A DNA stretch of 64,000 bases from positions 1,798,001 to 1,862,000 of the forward strand of contig NZ_CP021354.1 of NCBI RefSeq assembly GCF_003130705.1. Reading direction: 5' to 3'. This document shows, piece by piece, positions 25,789 to 33,666 of this stretch (position 1 is its first letter; the number at the start of each line of letters is the position of its first letter). The stretch is from Rhodococcus oxybenzonivorans (lineage in GTDB: Bacteria > Actinomycetota > Actinomycetes > Mycobacteriales > Mycobacteriaceae). Below the pieces are notes generated by a model that was given only the letters and a program-made list of their open reading frames with translations, had not been told where the DNA came from and searched no databases. A program made the translations under genes and the position numbers.

Positions 25789-26562
25789 TTAGTGCCCGAC
25801 TGTCTCCCGGAGAAAAGCCAGATCATCGACGAGTCCTTCGCCCGGCGTTTCGAGGACCACGGGTGCGCCTGCCGTGCGTACGACCTCGGCGAGCAGTTCC
25901 GGGTCGATGGTCCCGTCGGCCAGGTTGGCGTGCCGGTCCCGCGCGGAGTTGAACGCGTCCCGCGAGTTGTTGAGGTGCACGAGGTCGATGCGTCCGGTGA
26001 TGGCCTTGATGCGCTCGACCACACCCACCAGGTCTTCACCGCCGGCCCAGGCGTGGCAGGTGTCGAGGCAGAAGCCGGCACCGAAGTCGCCGACCTCCTG
26101 CCACAACCGGTCGATCGCGTCGAAGTGGCGGGCCATCGCGAAGTCACCACCTGCCGTGTTCTCGATGAGGATCGGCACCGGGAAACCACCCTTATCGGCT
26201 TGGCGCTCGAAGAGTTTGCGCCAGTTGATGATCCCTTCGTTGACGTCCTCACCGTCGCGGACGTGGCCGCCATGCACCACCAGCCCGAATGCGCCGATGT
26301 CTGCGGCGGCCTGAGCCTGCTGTGCCACGGCGTTGCGCGATGGCATGCGGAGCCGGTTGTTGAGGCTCGCCACGTTGATCACGTAGGAGGAGTGGACGAC
26401 GACGTCGATGGGGCTCTCGCGGATCTCGTCGGTCCGCGGGTGCGTGGGCGGTTTGTTCCACTTCTGGGGGTCGGTGAGGAACATCTGGATGATGTCGGCC
26501 CCGAGCCGCTCGCCGTATCCGATCGGATCGTCGTCCTGGCGGACATGTGCTCCTATGCGCAT
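25789..26562 (-). CDS. nfo: Endonuclease IV (AP endonuclease, family 2)
   Basis: A 257-residue TIM-barrel zinc enzyme that cuts DNA 5' to abasic sites in base-excision repair. Metal-site segments are visible: RIGAHV at the start, VVHSSYVINVAS, LVVHGGHVRDG, LIENTAGG, FCLDTCHAWAGG, LVHLNNS and DRHANLADGTI, ending VVLETPGEG. Length and order match Nfo. The start ATG 26562 gives RIGAHV immediately. It borders the island and marks the return to housekeeping DNA. No operon partners are evident. Confidence 0.93.
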   Translation of the reverse strand: MRIGAHVRQDDDPIGYGERLGADIIQMFLTDPQKWNKPPTHPRTDEIRESPIDVVVHSSYVINVASLNNRLRMPSRNAVAQQAQAAADIGAFGLVVHGGHVRDGEDVNEGIINWRKLFERQADKGGFPVPILIENTAGGDFAMARHFDAIDRLWQEVGDFGAGFCLDTCHAWAGGEDLVGVVERIKAITGRIDLVHLNNSRDAFNSARDRHANLADGTIDPELLAEVVRTAGAPVVLETPGEGLVDDLAFLRETVGH

Positions 26563-26566
26563 GCAC

Positions 26567-26959
26567 TCAGGGTAGGGGGTGGGTGTCGGGTGTGGGGCGC
26601 AACACCTGGCCGGAGTGCGGGTCGATTCGGGACGCACGGACCCGGACACGCCGACACCCCTCGCTCCGTATGCGGGGCGAGGGGCTCTGTGTCGGCTGGT
26701 CTTTGTCAGGCGGGCGCGGCGGTGGCGGCGGCGGTGGAGGGGGCGGCTGTGAGGGTCCGCCGGGCGTCGAAGTGCAGAATTGGCAGCTGTCTCCGAGGTC
26801 CTTGGGTAGTGGCTTCGGATTCGGCTGATGGCAGTTGATCTTGCAGGGAGGCGCGGCGGAAGCCACAGCCGCCGGACCCACCATCCCGATCGACAATGCG
26901 GCGGCGGCTCCTACGAGCGCTGCGATCACGCGGGTTCGGGGTGAACGACTCTTCGACAT
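26567..26959 (-). CDS. Exported proline-rich small protein
   Basis: A 130-codon frame starting with a clear Sec signal peptide (basic RSPRTRVIAALVGAAAALSI, cleavage likely after ASA). The mature part starts APPCKINCHQPNPKP with a second CQFC pair, then a run of ten prolines. I do not recognise the family. The last 45 codons look unlike protein and contain a terminator-like hairpin (26650-26696). A one-base shift inside the proline tract would end the gene at TGA 26706-26708 just before that hairpin, so the true end is uncertain. It could be a cell-wall or secreted peptide. Confidence 0.6.
   Translation of the reverse strand: MSKSRSPRTRVIAALVGAAAALSIGMVGPAAVASAAPPCKINCHQPNPKPLPKDLGDSCQFCTSTPGGPSQPPPPPPPPPPRPPDKDQPTQSPSPRIRSEGCRRVRVRASRIDPHSGQVLRPTPDTHPLP
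26650..26696. terminator. Two-step hairpin inside the end of the Pro-rich frame
   Basis: Outer arms GCCGACAC (26650-26657) and GTGTCGGC (26689-26696); inner arms CCCTCGC (26658-26664) and GCGAGGG (26677-26683). This looks like a terminator for the exported-protein gene and so argues that the coding region ends before it. Confidence 0.6.
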
Positions 26960-27094
26960 CTGGTGTTCCTTCTCGGAGGCGGCGAGGGCGTCAGCTCGGC
27001 GTTTCTGACGTGATTCCATCCTGTGCGAGCGTGCTCGGTACCGATACCGACCCCGGGGTGAGGATCAGACCACCCTGCGCAGAGCAGGCATCCC

Positions 27095-27574
27095 TCAGTC
27101 GGCGACCCCGATGTCCTCGTTCCACAGGTCCGGCTGGGTTTCGATGAACTCGGTCATCAAGTCGATGCAGTGCTGATCGCGGAGAACCGTCACATCGACC
27201 CCGTGCTCTCGGAGCCATTCGTGCCCTCCGGTGAAGGTGACGCTCTCGCCGATGACGACCGCCCCGATGTTGAACTGGCGGATCAGTCCACTGCAGTACC
27301 AGCACGGCGACAGCGTCGTCACCATGACGGTCGAGCGATAGTCACGCTGACGTCCGGCGGCCCGGAAGGCATCGGTTTCACCGTGCACCGAGGGGTCGTC
27401 GTGTTGGACGCGACGGTTGCGGCCACTGCCGAGGAGGTCTCCGTTTCCGGCGAAGAGGGCGGCGCCGATCGGGATGCCGCCTTCCCGGGCGCCCAGTTCC
27501 GCTTGGGCAACCGCGGCCGCGAGCAACTCTTCCGGATCGAGGGTGAGCCGGGTGGGTTTGGGCGACGTCGACAT
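27095..27574 (-). CDS. Yeast-type cytosine deaminase
   Basis: A 159-residue zinc-dependent deaminase of the cytidine-deaminase fold. The zinc site is VHGETDAFRAAG plus SPCWYCSGLI. The C-terminal segment (CIDLMTEFIETQPDLWNEDI) matches the ending of Saccharomyces cytosine deaminase Fcy1 (CKKIM-FI-E-P--W-EDIG), and VVIGESVTFTGG matches its VVGENVNF region. This favours the small fungal-type enzyme over the large bacterial CodA type. It should convert cytosine to uracil for pyrimidine salvage. It starts three bases after the stop of the TetR gene at 27578, so the pair is one transcript. Confidence 0.85.
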   Translation of the reverse strand: MSTSPKPTRLTLDPEELLAAAVAQAELGAREGGIPIGAALFAGNGDLLGSGRNRRVQHDDPSVHGETDAFRAAGRQRDYRSTVMVTTLSPCWYCSGLIRQFNIGAVVIGESVTFTGGHEWLREHGVDVTVLRDQHCIDLMTEFIETQPDLWNEDIGVAD

Positions 27575-27577
27575 CCG

Positions 27578-28258
27578 TCAGCGCTCCGCTGTTCCGGAAC
27601 TCTGCAGTATTGCTATTGCCGCCCGCGTCATCATCGGAGCAAGCGACGGAAGGCTGTGCCCGTCACGCGCGCGCAGATTCGTGCGCAGCAGTTCGTCGAA
27701 GCCCCCGACAAGTAGCCGCAGAAGGTCGTCGGGCAGGTGGAGGAGCGTGCGATCTTGCTGACGGGCGAGCTGATGAAGTCCGCGCATTCGATCGAGAAGA
27801 CTGTCGAACATCGCCTCGCGGGCCTGCCGAAGCTCGGGGATGGCGAACGTCTGCACAGTGAGGGCATACGCTGCGCCGGGTTGTGCGGCCAGGACGTCGA
27901 GGTAGCGCTGAATGTGGGCGCGCAACTGCAGCTCCCAGGGCAGCGAGGTGTCTGTGGCCGCGTCGAGTTCTTCCGCCATGATCCGGGTCGCGAGCGCGCA
28001 CACGGCGACGAAGCACTCACCCTTGTTCGCATAGAACTCGTAGAACGTGCGTCGGGACACGCGCGCGGAGGTGATGATGTCGGCCACTGTTGCTGCCGCG
28101 TAGCCCTTTTCGGCCAGAACGTCGAGGGCGGCAAAGTCGATGCGGTACCGCTGGGAGGCCGCTACCGCCGTCGGGTCGAGGCGATGGCGGCCTGCGGGAA
28201 GTGGCTCAATGGCTGTGGATCCTGCCGACTCGCGCATAGTGTCAGAGTAGACGTGCAC
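27578..28258 (-). CDS. TetR-family regulator
   Basis: A 226-residue TetR protein with HTH at about residues 40-85 (IDFAALDVLAEKGYAAATVA, DIITSARVSRRTFYEFYANK). The ATG at 28237 (RESAGST) is an equally good start. It is followed at once by the cytosine deaminase gene and is divergent from the LVIVD/DUF305 pair. A 22-base palindrome in the shared spacer (28339-28360) is the likely operator. It may therefore govern both its own transcript and the exported pair. The C-terminal domain gives no ligand clue. Confidence 0.85.
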   Translation of the reverse strand: MHVYSDTMRESAGSTAIEPLPAGRHRLDPTAVAASQRYRIDFAALDVLAEKGYAAATVADIITSARVSRRTFYEFYANKGECFVAVCALATRIMAEELDAATDTSLPWELQLRAHIQRYLDVLAAQPGAAYALTVQTFAIPELRQAREAMFDSLLDRMRGLHQLARQQDRTLLHLPDDLLRLLVGGFDELLRTNLRARDGHSLPSLAPMMTRAAIAILQSSGTAER

Positions 28259-28338
28259 CGAGCCTGTTCGGCGTCGCTACACGCGCGGCACCGTGTCGGC
28301 GCGGTGCCGGTGCGCGAATCGAAGAATTGAACTGTTTT

Positions 28339-28360
28339 CCAGAAACGCCGGTGTTTCTGG
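28339..28360. promoter_or_regulatory. Palindrome CCAGAAAC-N6-GTTTCTGG, probable TetR operator
   Basis: Perfect eight-base arms with spacer GCCGGT, itself nearly symmetric, 16 bases before the LVIVD start at 28376. The position would block transcription or initiation of that gene. No other copy was noticed in the window. Confidence 0.7.
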
Positions 28361-28375
28361 TGTGAAATACCTAGC

Positions 28376-29908
28376 ATGTCGCGCATGGGTTCACACCGCT
28401 CGCACCGAGGTCGCCGGGTTGCCGCGTTAGCTGGAGTCCTCGTTGTCTGGCTCGTTGCCGCGCCCGCGGTCGCAGACCCGGTGACGGATTTCCTTTCCGT
28501 CCAACGCACAGCGGTCGATCGCGCCGAGTGCGGACCGGGGTCGGATCAGGAATCGGGGATGCAAGGGCAGGTGCCGCTCGCGGACCGCCGGAGTGGACGC
28601 AGTAAGGAACCGTACTCGTGCAACCTCGGACTGCTCGGCCAACTCCAGGGTCAAGGGGCGGGAATCGTCAGCGCCGCGTATGGCAACTGCGTGTATGTGG
28701 GATCGAATATTCCCACCCGGCTCGACCGTCCAGGCCCTGGCGTCCAGGTAGTGGATGTATCCGATCCCGCCCGCCCGCGTCACACCGGGACCCTGATCGA
28801 ACCGCCGATGCAGGCCGGCACCTGGGAGTCGCTCAAGGTCGATCCGGGGCGCGGTCTGCTCGCGGGCACGGGCGTCGGACTGTTGACCGGCATCGGTGGA
28901 TTCTCGATCTACGACGTATCCCAGGACTGCACGCGTCCGCGGCTCCTCAATCCGGGGACGGGAACGCAGCTGTCGCTCCCGCTGCCGATCACGACGCACG
29001 AGGGCGGCTTCTCGCCGGACGGCCGGACATATTGGGCTGCAGGCACTGCCGGCGGCCAGTTGTCGGCTATCGACGTCAGCAACCCGGCCGAACCCCGCGT
29101 GGTCTGGACGGGCCTGACCGGTGTGTCGAACCACGGCTTCGGGATCACGCCTGATGGAAACCGCATGTATATCTCGACGCTGGCGGGCATCACCGTGCTG
29201 GACATCAGCGCTGTCCAGCGCCGCGATCTCTTTCCCGTGGTGCCGCACGTGGGCCGCAGACTGTGGTCGGACGGTCAGCTGACGCAGCACACCATCCCCA
29301 TCACTGTGGACGGCGCACCGGTCATCTTCACCGTGGACGAAGGCGGATCCGGTGGCGTGAAGGTGATCGACTCGTCCGATGATGCGAATCTGCGCTTGAT
29401 CAACACGATCAAACTCGAGGTGAACCTGCCGCAGAACATGGACGTGTGGGCCCGGGACAACGGTGGCAACGGTGCCTTCGGCTACGACGCGCACTACTGC
29501 AGTGTGGATCGGCCCGTGGACCCCACCGCGTTGGCTTGCGGCTGGATTCAGTCCGGTATTCGTGTCTTCGACGTCCGCGACCTGCAGGACATCAAGGAGA
29601 TCGCGTACTTCGTCCCGCCGGGGCAACCGGACAAGGCCGGTCAGCTCGAGAACTCGACGCACGCGACCCTGGGATCGATAGTCGGCCTTCCGCTGATCGG
29701 ATCGATCGCGGTCGCGCGGGCCGCACTGGAGGGCGATATCAATGGAGCGGACACGGTCGGGGCGGGCACCCGGCCGATCGGCATCGACATGTCCAGCGAT
29801 TGGTGCATGTCGCCTCCCGAGTTTCGCGGCGACCAACTGTGGGTGACGTGCATGGACAACGGCTTCATGGCGCTGCAGTTCCAGAACGGTGTGTACCCGC
29901 TGACATGA
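28376..29908 (+). CDS. Exported LVIVD-repeat beta-propeller protein
   Basis: A 510-residue protein with an N-terminal signal/anchor (HRGRRVAALAGVLVVWLVAA, then PAVADP). The rest is built of repeated blades with VQVVDVSDPARPR, FSIYDVSQDCTRPR, LSAIDVSNPAEPR, ITVLDIS and IRVFDVRDLQDIKE, the LVIVD signature, so it should fold as a propeller outside the membrane. Four or more Cys in the mature part suggest disulphides. Its stop overlaps the next start (ATGA), tying it to the DUF305 protein. Substrate or partner is unknown. Context suggests an envelope function induced when the TetR is released. Confidence 0.85.
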   Translation: MSRMGSHRSHRGRRVAALAGVLVVWLVAAPAVADPVTDFLSVQRTAVDRAECGPGSDQESGMQGQVPLADRRSGRSKEPYSCNLGLLGQLQGQGAGIVSAAYGNCVYVGSNIPTRLDRPGPGVQVVDVSDPARPRHTGTLIEPPMQAGTWESLKVDPGRGLLAGTGVGLLTGIGGFSIYDVSQDCTRPRLLNPGTGTQLSLPLPITTHEGGFSPDGRTYWAAGTAGGQLSAIDVSNPAEPRVVWTGLTGVSNHGFGITPDGNRMYISTLAGITVLDISAVQRRDLFPVVPHVGRRLWSDGQLTQHTIPITVDGAPVIFTVDEGGSGGVKVIDSSDDANLRLINTIKLEVNLPQNMDVWARDNGGNGAFGYDAHYCSVDRPVDPTALACGWIQSGIRVFDVRDLQDIKEIAYFVPPGQPDKAGQLENSTHATLGSIVGLPLIGSIAVARAALEGDINGADTVGAGTRPIGIDMSSDWCMSPPEFRGDQLWVTCMDNGFMALQFQNGVYPLT

Positions 29909-30519
29909 AACGTCTTGCTCTGGCGGCCGTAGGCGTCACGTGTGTCCTTCTCGGCGTGGTCATCGGGGCGTGGTGGCAGCACCAGCCCGACCAGCCGCGC
30001 GCCGCCACTGTGTCGCTCGAACCTCTGGAAGTGGGCTTCGCGCAGGACATGTCGAGCCATCACCTGCAGGCGATCGAACTGTGTCACGCCCTGGCGTCTC
30101 CGCGTGAGCCCATGATCGATGCACTGTGCACGCAGATCACCTCCGCCCAGAACCAGGAGATCGGTGTGCTCAGCGGCTGGCTCATGTTGCTCGACCAACC
30201 GCAGACTTCCCCACAACCGATGGCGTGGATGGGAGCCGCCCATCACCACTCCGGCGCCCACATGCCTGGAATGGCGAGCTGGACCGAGATGGACGAGCTT
30301 CGTCGGCTCACGGGACCGGCGGCCGAGACGGCCTTCCTTCAGCTCATGATCCGCCACCATCGTGGTGGCCTCGACATGGCCTCCCACGCCGCCCAGCACG
30401 CCACCACGCGCGCGGTGGCGCAGCTGGCGACATCGATGATCAAAGAGCAGAGCGAGGAGATCGGCGTCATGGAGCCGCTGCTGGCGGCCCGCGGCGGCGA
30501 GCAGCTTCCGTACCCGTAA
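29905..30519 (+). CDS. DUF305 exported protein
   Basis: A 204-residue protein with an N-terminal membrane anchor (LALAAVGVTCVLLGVVIGAW) and the DUF305 ferritin-like four-helix region. It has paired histidine motifs FAQDMSSHHLQAIEL and LQLMIRHHRGGLDMASHA and a Met/His-rich loop (WMGAAHHHSGAHMPGM). Proteins of this family are often linked with copper or other metal handling. The Met/His loop fits metal binding, but the metal is not known. It overlaps the LVIVD gene by four bases and the two are surely co-expressed. Confidence 0.87.
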   Translation: MKRLALAAVGVTCVLLGVVIGAWWQHQPDQPRAATVSLEPLEVGFAQDMSSHHLQAIELCHALASPREPMIDALCTQITSAQNQEIGVLSGWLMLLDQPQTSPQPMAWMGAAHHHSGAHMPGMASWTEMDELRRLTGPAAETAFLQLMIRHHRGGLDMASHAAQHATTRAVAQLATSMIKEQSEEIGVMEPLLAARGGEQLPYP

Positions 30520-30747
30520 TGCCGCTCCGGGGGCGCCGCCACTTCCGATGCACGCCGTCACAGCAGTGCATCCGCTGACACCCCGCTCGTCACAAACGTC
30601 GGCGACCGTCACCACGTTGACGGACAAGCTGATTCCCCGGAACCACCATCGTTGATCCGGCCGGCGTGACGCCGAGTCATCTTGTGTGATCTACAGCCGC
30701 CCGGGTAATCGGACAGTGCCGGACCTTTCTAACCGAGGAGACACATC

Positions 30748-31005
30748 ATGCCGCGGTCATCGATCAAAGACGAGAAGGTCTACGAGGAAGTACGCAAGGA
30801 CGGCGCGTCGAAGCAGAAAGCGGCGCGGATTGCGAACGCGGCCGCCAAGCGCGGGCGCTCCGGAACCGGCCGTAAGGGCGGAAAGTCGCAGTCGTACGAG
30901 GACTGGACCGTCGACGAGTTGAAGAAGAAGGCCAAGGATGTCGGACTATCCGGATACTCGTCGAAACGCAAAGGTGAGCTGATTGATGCCCTGCGAAACC
31001 ACTGA
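30748..31005 (+). CDS. DUF7218/Rho-N-like small basic protein
   Basis: An 85-residue protein with two parts: a basic helical front (KDEKVYEEVRKDGASKQKAA, ANAAAKRGRSG) and a SAP/Rho-N-like tail (WTVDELKKKAKDVGLSGYSS, KRKGELIDALRNH). Such proteins are common in actinobacteria and may bind nucleic acid. ACCGAGGAGACACATC precedes the ATG. It stands alone and is convergent with the lipoprotein gene. Confidence 0.8.
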   Translation: MPRSSIKDEKVYEEVRKDGASKQKAARIANAAAKRGRSGTGRKGGKSQSYEDWTVDELKKKAKDVGLSGYSSKRKGELIDALRNH

Positions 31006-31053
31006 CGGCGGATGCCACCGTCCGCACCCGGCTGCGCCGTCGTGAGGGGCCTT

Positions 31054-31695
31054 TCACCACACGCGGAACTTCCTGTCGGACACGGTGAATCCGTGCCCGA
31101 CGTCGCTCGTGCAGGTAACGCCCGTCGTCTCTTCGACGTGACAGGTCAGATCGTTCACGCGTAGCGACCTGCCGTACGGCAGAACGGTGGCCGGCGAACC
31201 GCCCAGCGGGTAGTACCGCGGATCACCCGCGCTGATGAACTGACCCGAGCGGGAACCGGTCACTTCGACGGCGTTGGGAGGCACCCGGATGTCTGGGGCA
31301 CCGGATCCGGGAACCTTCGGAGCCGACTCCGGCATCTGGCCGTGACAACCCGCCGTCGGGAGGTCACCGCCGGTCAGGATCGCGCAGTGAAACTTGGTAC
31401 TGGGCGTCGTGAAGTAGAAGCTCCCCGCCGCGGTACCCGCGTAACGCTGCGGATCGACTTCCGGGGTTCTCGCGGGCGCGCTCGTCACTGCACTGGGAAC
31501 CACGCTCGGAGTTGAGGGGGCCGCACTCCGCATCGAAGTAGGAGGCGTCGACGTGGTCGTTTTCGGCGGGGTAGTGGCGGAAAAGGTGGTCGACGGGGCG
31601 GCAGCGGTATCTGCGGATCCGCTCACCGAGCCTGCGCACCCGGTCATCAGCAACGCCGTGGTGAGCAGCAGCACTGCGCGGACCGAGAGACTCAT
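31054..31695 (-). CDS. Exported lipoprotein of unknown function
   Basis: A 213-residue protein with a lipoprotein signal (VLLLTTALLMTGC, Cys20 as lipid site). A Thr/Ser/Pro-rich linker of about 55 residues follows, typical of actinobacterial surface lipoproteins, then a compact C-terminal domain of about 130 residues with paired Cys (FHCAILTGGDLPTAGC and LTCHVEETTGVTC). No catalytic motif is evident. It is divergent from the hypothetical gene at 31805. Function unknown. Confidence 0.85.
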   Translation of the reverse strand: MSLSVRAVLLLTTALLMTGCAGSVSGSADTAAAPSTTFSATTPPKTTTSTPPTSMRSAAPSTPSVVPSAVTSAPARTPEVDPQRYAGTAAGSFYFTTPSTKFHCAILTGGDLPTAGCHGQMPESAPKVPGSGAPDIRVPPNAVEVTGSRSGQFISAGDPRYYPLGGSPATVLPYGRSLRVNDLTCHVEETTGVTCTSDVGHGFTVSDRKFRVW

Positions 31696-31804
31696 GCGGA
31701 GAGCTTAGAACTGCGCCCGGCCGAAGCGGTCGCGGCGCGTCCGTCGACTTTCTGGGACAGTAGTGGGGAGCGATCTGCCCAGAAGCCGGTATCCAGGAGG
31801 TCCG

Positions 31805-33022
31805 ATGTCGGAGAGCGGCCAGTCCCCATACGGCGAGATCCCGCCGATGATCGACACCGACGAGGAGCGTAGGGCTCGGATTTCTTTCGAGGTTCGGCGT
31901 TGGTGTGAGCGAGCCACTATTTCGGGAACGCACCCGCCGTTGTCCGATCAGGCTGCCGTGCTGATCGCTGCCGGACACCTCGACGCGGCCACCCGGCAGG
32001 TGCTCGCGATCCGCCGTCGCACCGGCAGGACGATCCCATCGATCGGCGGGTTCGGTCACCTGCGTCTTCTGACGGACGAGTACCATCAGGTGGTCCATCG
32101 TTGCGACACCCTGCGCCCCGGGCCGGCGCAGCTGCTCTTCAAGTACCGCGCCACCGAACTCGCCAGGAAATTGCAGGCATATCGGTCGGCAGTGGTGATG
32201 TCGACAGCGCATTACGGTAGTGGTGTGCGGGCCATGCGCCGGGATCGGCGGGAGGGCGTGCATCTCGACCTCGAGCAGCGTGACGCGCTCTTTCGGGCTC
32301 TGCAGCGGACGCCGACACCGTTGACGGGAAGCGCCTTCGAGCGGGCTGCGAAAATTGCGCGCGGTACCGCTGCGGAGCGGATCGGCCATGCGTCGCAGAA
32401 CACTGTAATGGCGGCGGCCGGAAGAAGGGTGGCCGACGCTCTCGGCCGCGGCGTCGACCTCGACGAAGACACCTTCGCCGACGGTTACGACACGCTCCTC
32501 TACCTCGCCGGAATGCTGTACGACAGGATCGACGGGTCCCCGGTGTGGCGCTCCGAGCACTTCGCTGTCCAGCGGCACCAACTCGACCTCGCCGACGAGC
32601 TGACGCAAATCGCTGTCGACACCGTGGCGTTGCGCGGCATTCGCCTCGAGCTCGACGACGCACTGCGCGTCACCCACTCCGATAATGGTCGCCGGCAGAT
32701 TCAACTTCGGCAGACTGCACTGACGCCGGTGTGGGACCAGCTGGTGGACCGCGTTGCGGCGCTGGCGCGGATCGGTGATCTGCTCTCCAGGGCCGAAGTG
32801 CAATTGCGCTCCGTGCTGGCCGTCAACCGGGCCATGAGCCTGGACAGTCGAATCGACGACCTCATCGCCCGCTCAGGAGACCGGGAACTATCGGCCGTGA
32901 ACACCCATCATGTGGGGGATCAGTTCGACGGAGTGGAGGAGCTGATGCTCACCTACCAGTCGGCGCTGTACGGCGACATCGCCGAACTGACGGCGTGGTC
33001 GGGGAGTCCGGAGCGCAAATAG
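31805..33022 (+). CDS. Hypothetical helical protein, 405 aa
   Basis: I do not recognise this family. The product is soluble, rich in Arg, Leu and Ala, with long predicted helices and no membrane segment or signal. Start ATG 31805 is chosen because GGAGGT lies six bases before it; 14 upstream in-frame codons lack such a site. Codon use is typical of the host. It stands between a lipoprotein gene and a convergent WhiB gene. A structural or phage-defence role cannot be judged from the sequence. Confidence 0.75.
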   Translation: MSESGQSPYGEIPPMIDTDEERRARISFEVRRWCERATISGTHPPLSDQAAVLIAAGHLDAATRQVLAIRRRTGRTIPSIGGFGHLRLLTDEYHQVVHRCDTLRPGPAQLLFKYRATELARKLQAYRSAVVMSTAHYGSGVRAMRRDRREGVHLDLEQRDALFRALQRTPTPLTGSAFERAAKIARGTAAERIGHASQNTVMAAAGRRVADALGRGVDLDEDTFADGYDTLLYLAGMLYDRIDGSPVWRSEHFAVQRHQLDLADELTQIAVDTVALRGIRLELDDALRVTHSDNGRRQIQLRQTALTPVWDQLVDRVAALARIGDLLSRAEVQLRSVLAVNRAMSLDSRIDDLIARSGDRELSAVNTHHVGDQFDGVEELMLTYQSALYGDIAELTAWSGSPERK

Positions 33023-33078
33023 AGCCGCTGCATCGAGCCGGCGCGCACCCGTGTAACCAACCTAGGGCCGAGGCGCGA

Positions 33079-33372
33079 TCATATGGCGATGTCGCCTCGC
33101 CGGTGTTCGATGGCGGCTTGCCGCTCGGATTCGGACATTCCTCCCCACACTCCGAAGGGCTCCTCGACAGCCAGCGCATGCTCTCGGCACTGGACGATCA
33201 CCGGGCAACGGTTGCACAGCTGCTTGGCTCGCAGCTCGCGCTGCTTCCGGATGCGCCCGCGCTGTCCGTCCGGGTGGAAGAACAGCGACGAGTCGACGCC
33301 ACGGCACAAGCCATGCACCTGCCACTCCCACACGTCCGACAGTGGCTTGGGAAGGTCCGTATATGAAGGCAT
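33079..33372 (-). CDS. whiB3: WhiB-family iron-sulphur regulator, WhiB3-like
   Basis: A 97-residue Wbl protein. Four Cys ligands are seen in GLCRG and the CNRCPVIVQC segment, followed by the GVWGG turn (EPFGVWGGMSESER) and a basic end (EHRRG). The block DSSLFFHPDGQRGR-KQRE and the start PSYTDLPKPLSDVWEWQ resemble WhiB3/WhiD of mycobacteria and streptomycetes more than WhiB1. Such proteins bind [4Fe-4S], partner with the main sigma factor and respond to redox or NO. Start ATG 33372 is chosen because the family begins there; further in-frame upstream codons lie in the leader. The 294-base spacer 33373-33666 shows no other gene. Confidence 0.88.
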   Translation of the reverse strand: MPSYTDLPKPLSDVWEWQVHGLCRGVDSSLFFHPDGQRGRIRKQRELRAKQLCNRCPVIVQCREHALAVEEPFGVWGGMSESERQAAIEHRRGDIAI

Positions 33373-33666
33373 GTGAACTCCTCGATCGTGACGTGACGTA
33401 GGTGGCGGCGTTCTCGCCACCCGACGCTCACCCAGCCCGCACTGCTGGAGCGCGGTGAACATGTGAGGAAACCTGTACCCAGAAACGGGATGTGTCACGC
33501 ACGCGTCAGAAAACTTTCACTGAGCGGCGTCGGCCATTGTCATTCGCCCGATGAACGAGGAGTCCCCTTCGGAGGCTCGGAATGTTCAACTTCCGATCAA
33601 CCGGGTAATCGGCTGCCCACGACGCCGGGGAACACACGCCGCGGCAGTTAATGAAGGAAGAGCCAC

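Noticed and set aside
28427..29836. Long minus-strand frame opposite the LVIVD gene
   Set aside because: Shadow of a well-supported propeller gene; product is Arg/His-rich without family signs.
31364..32803. Minus-strand frame spanning the lipoprotein promoter and the 405-aa hypothetical gene
   Set aside because: Overlaps two better genes, one with a lipobox and one with a ribosome site; no motif.
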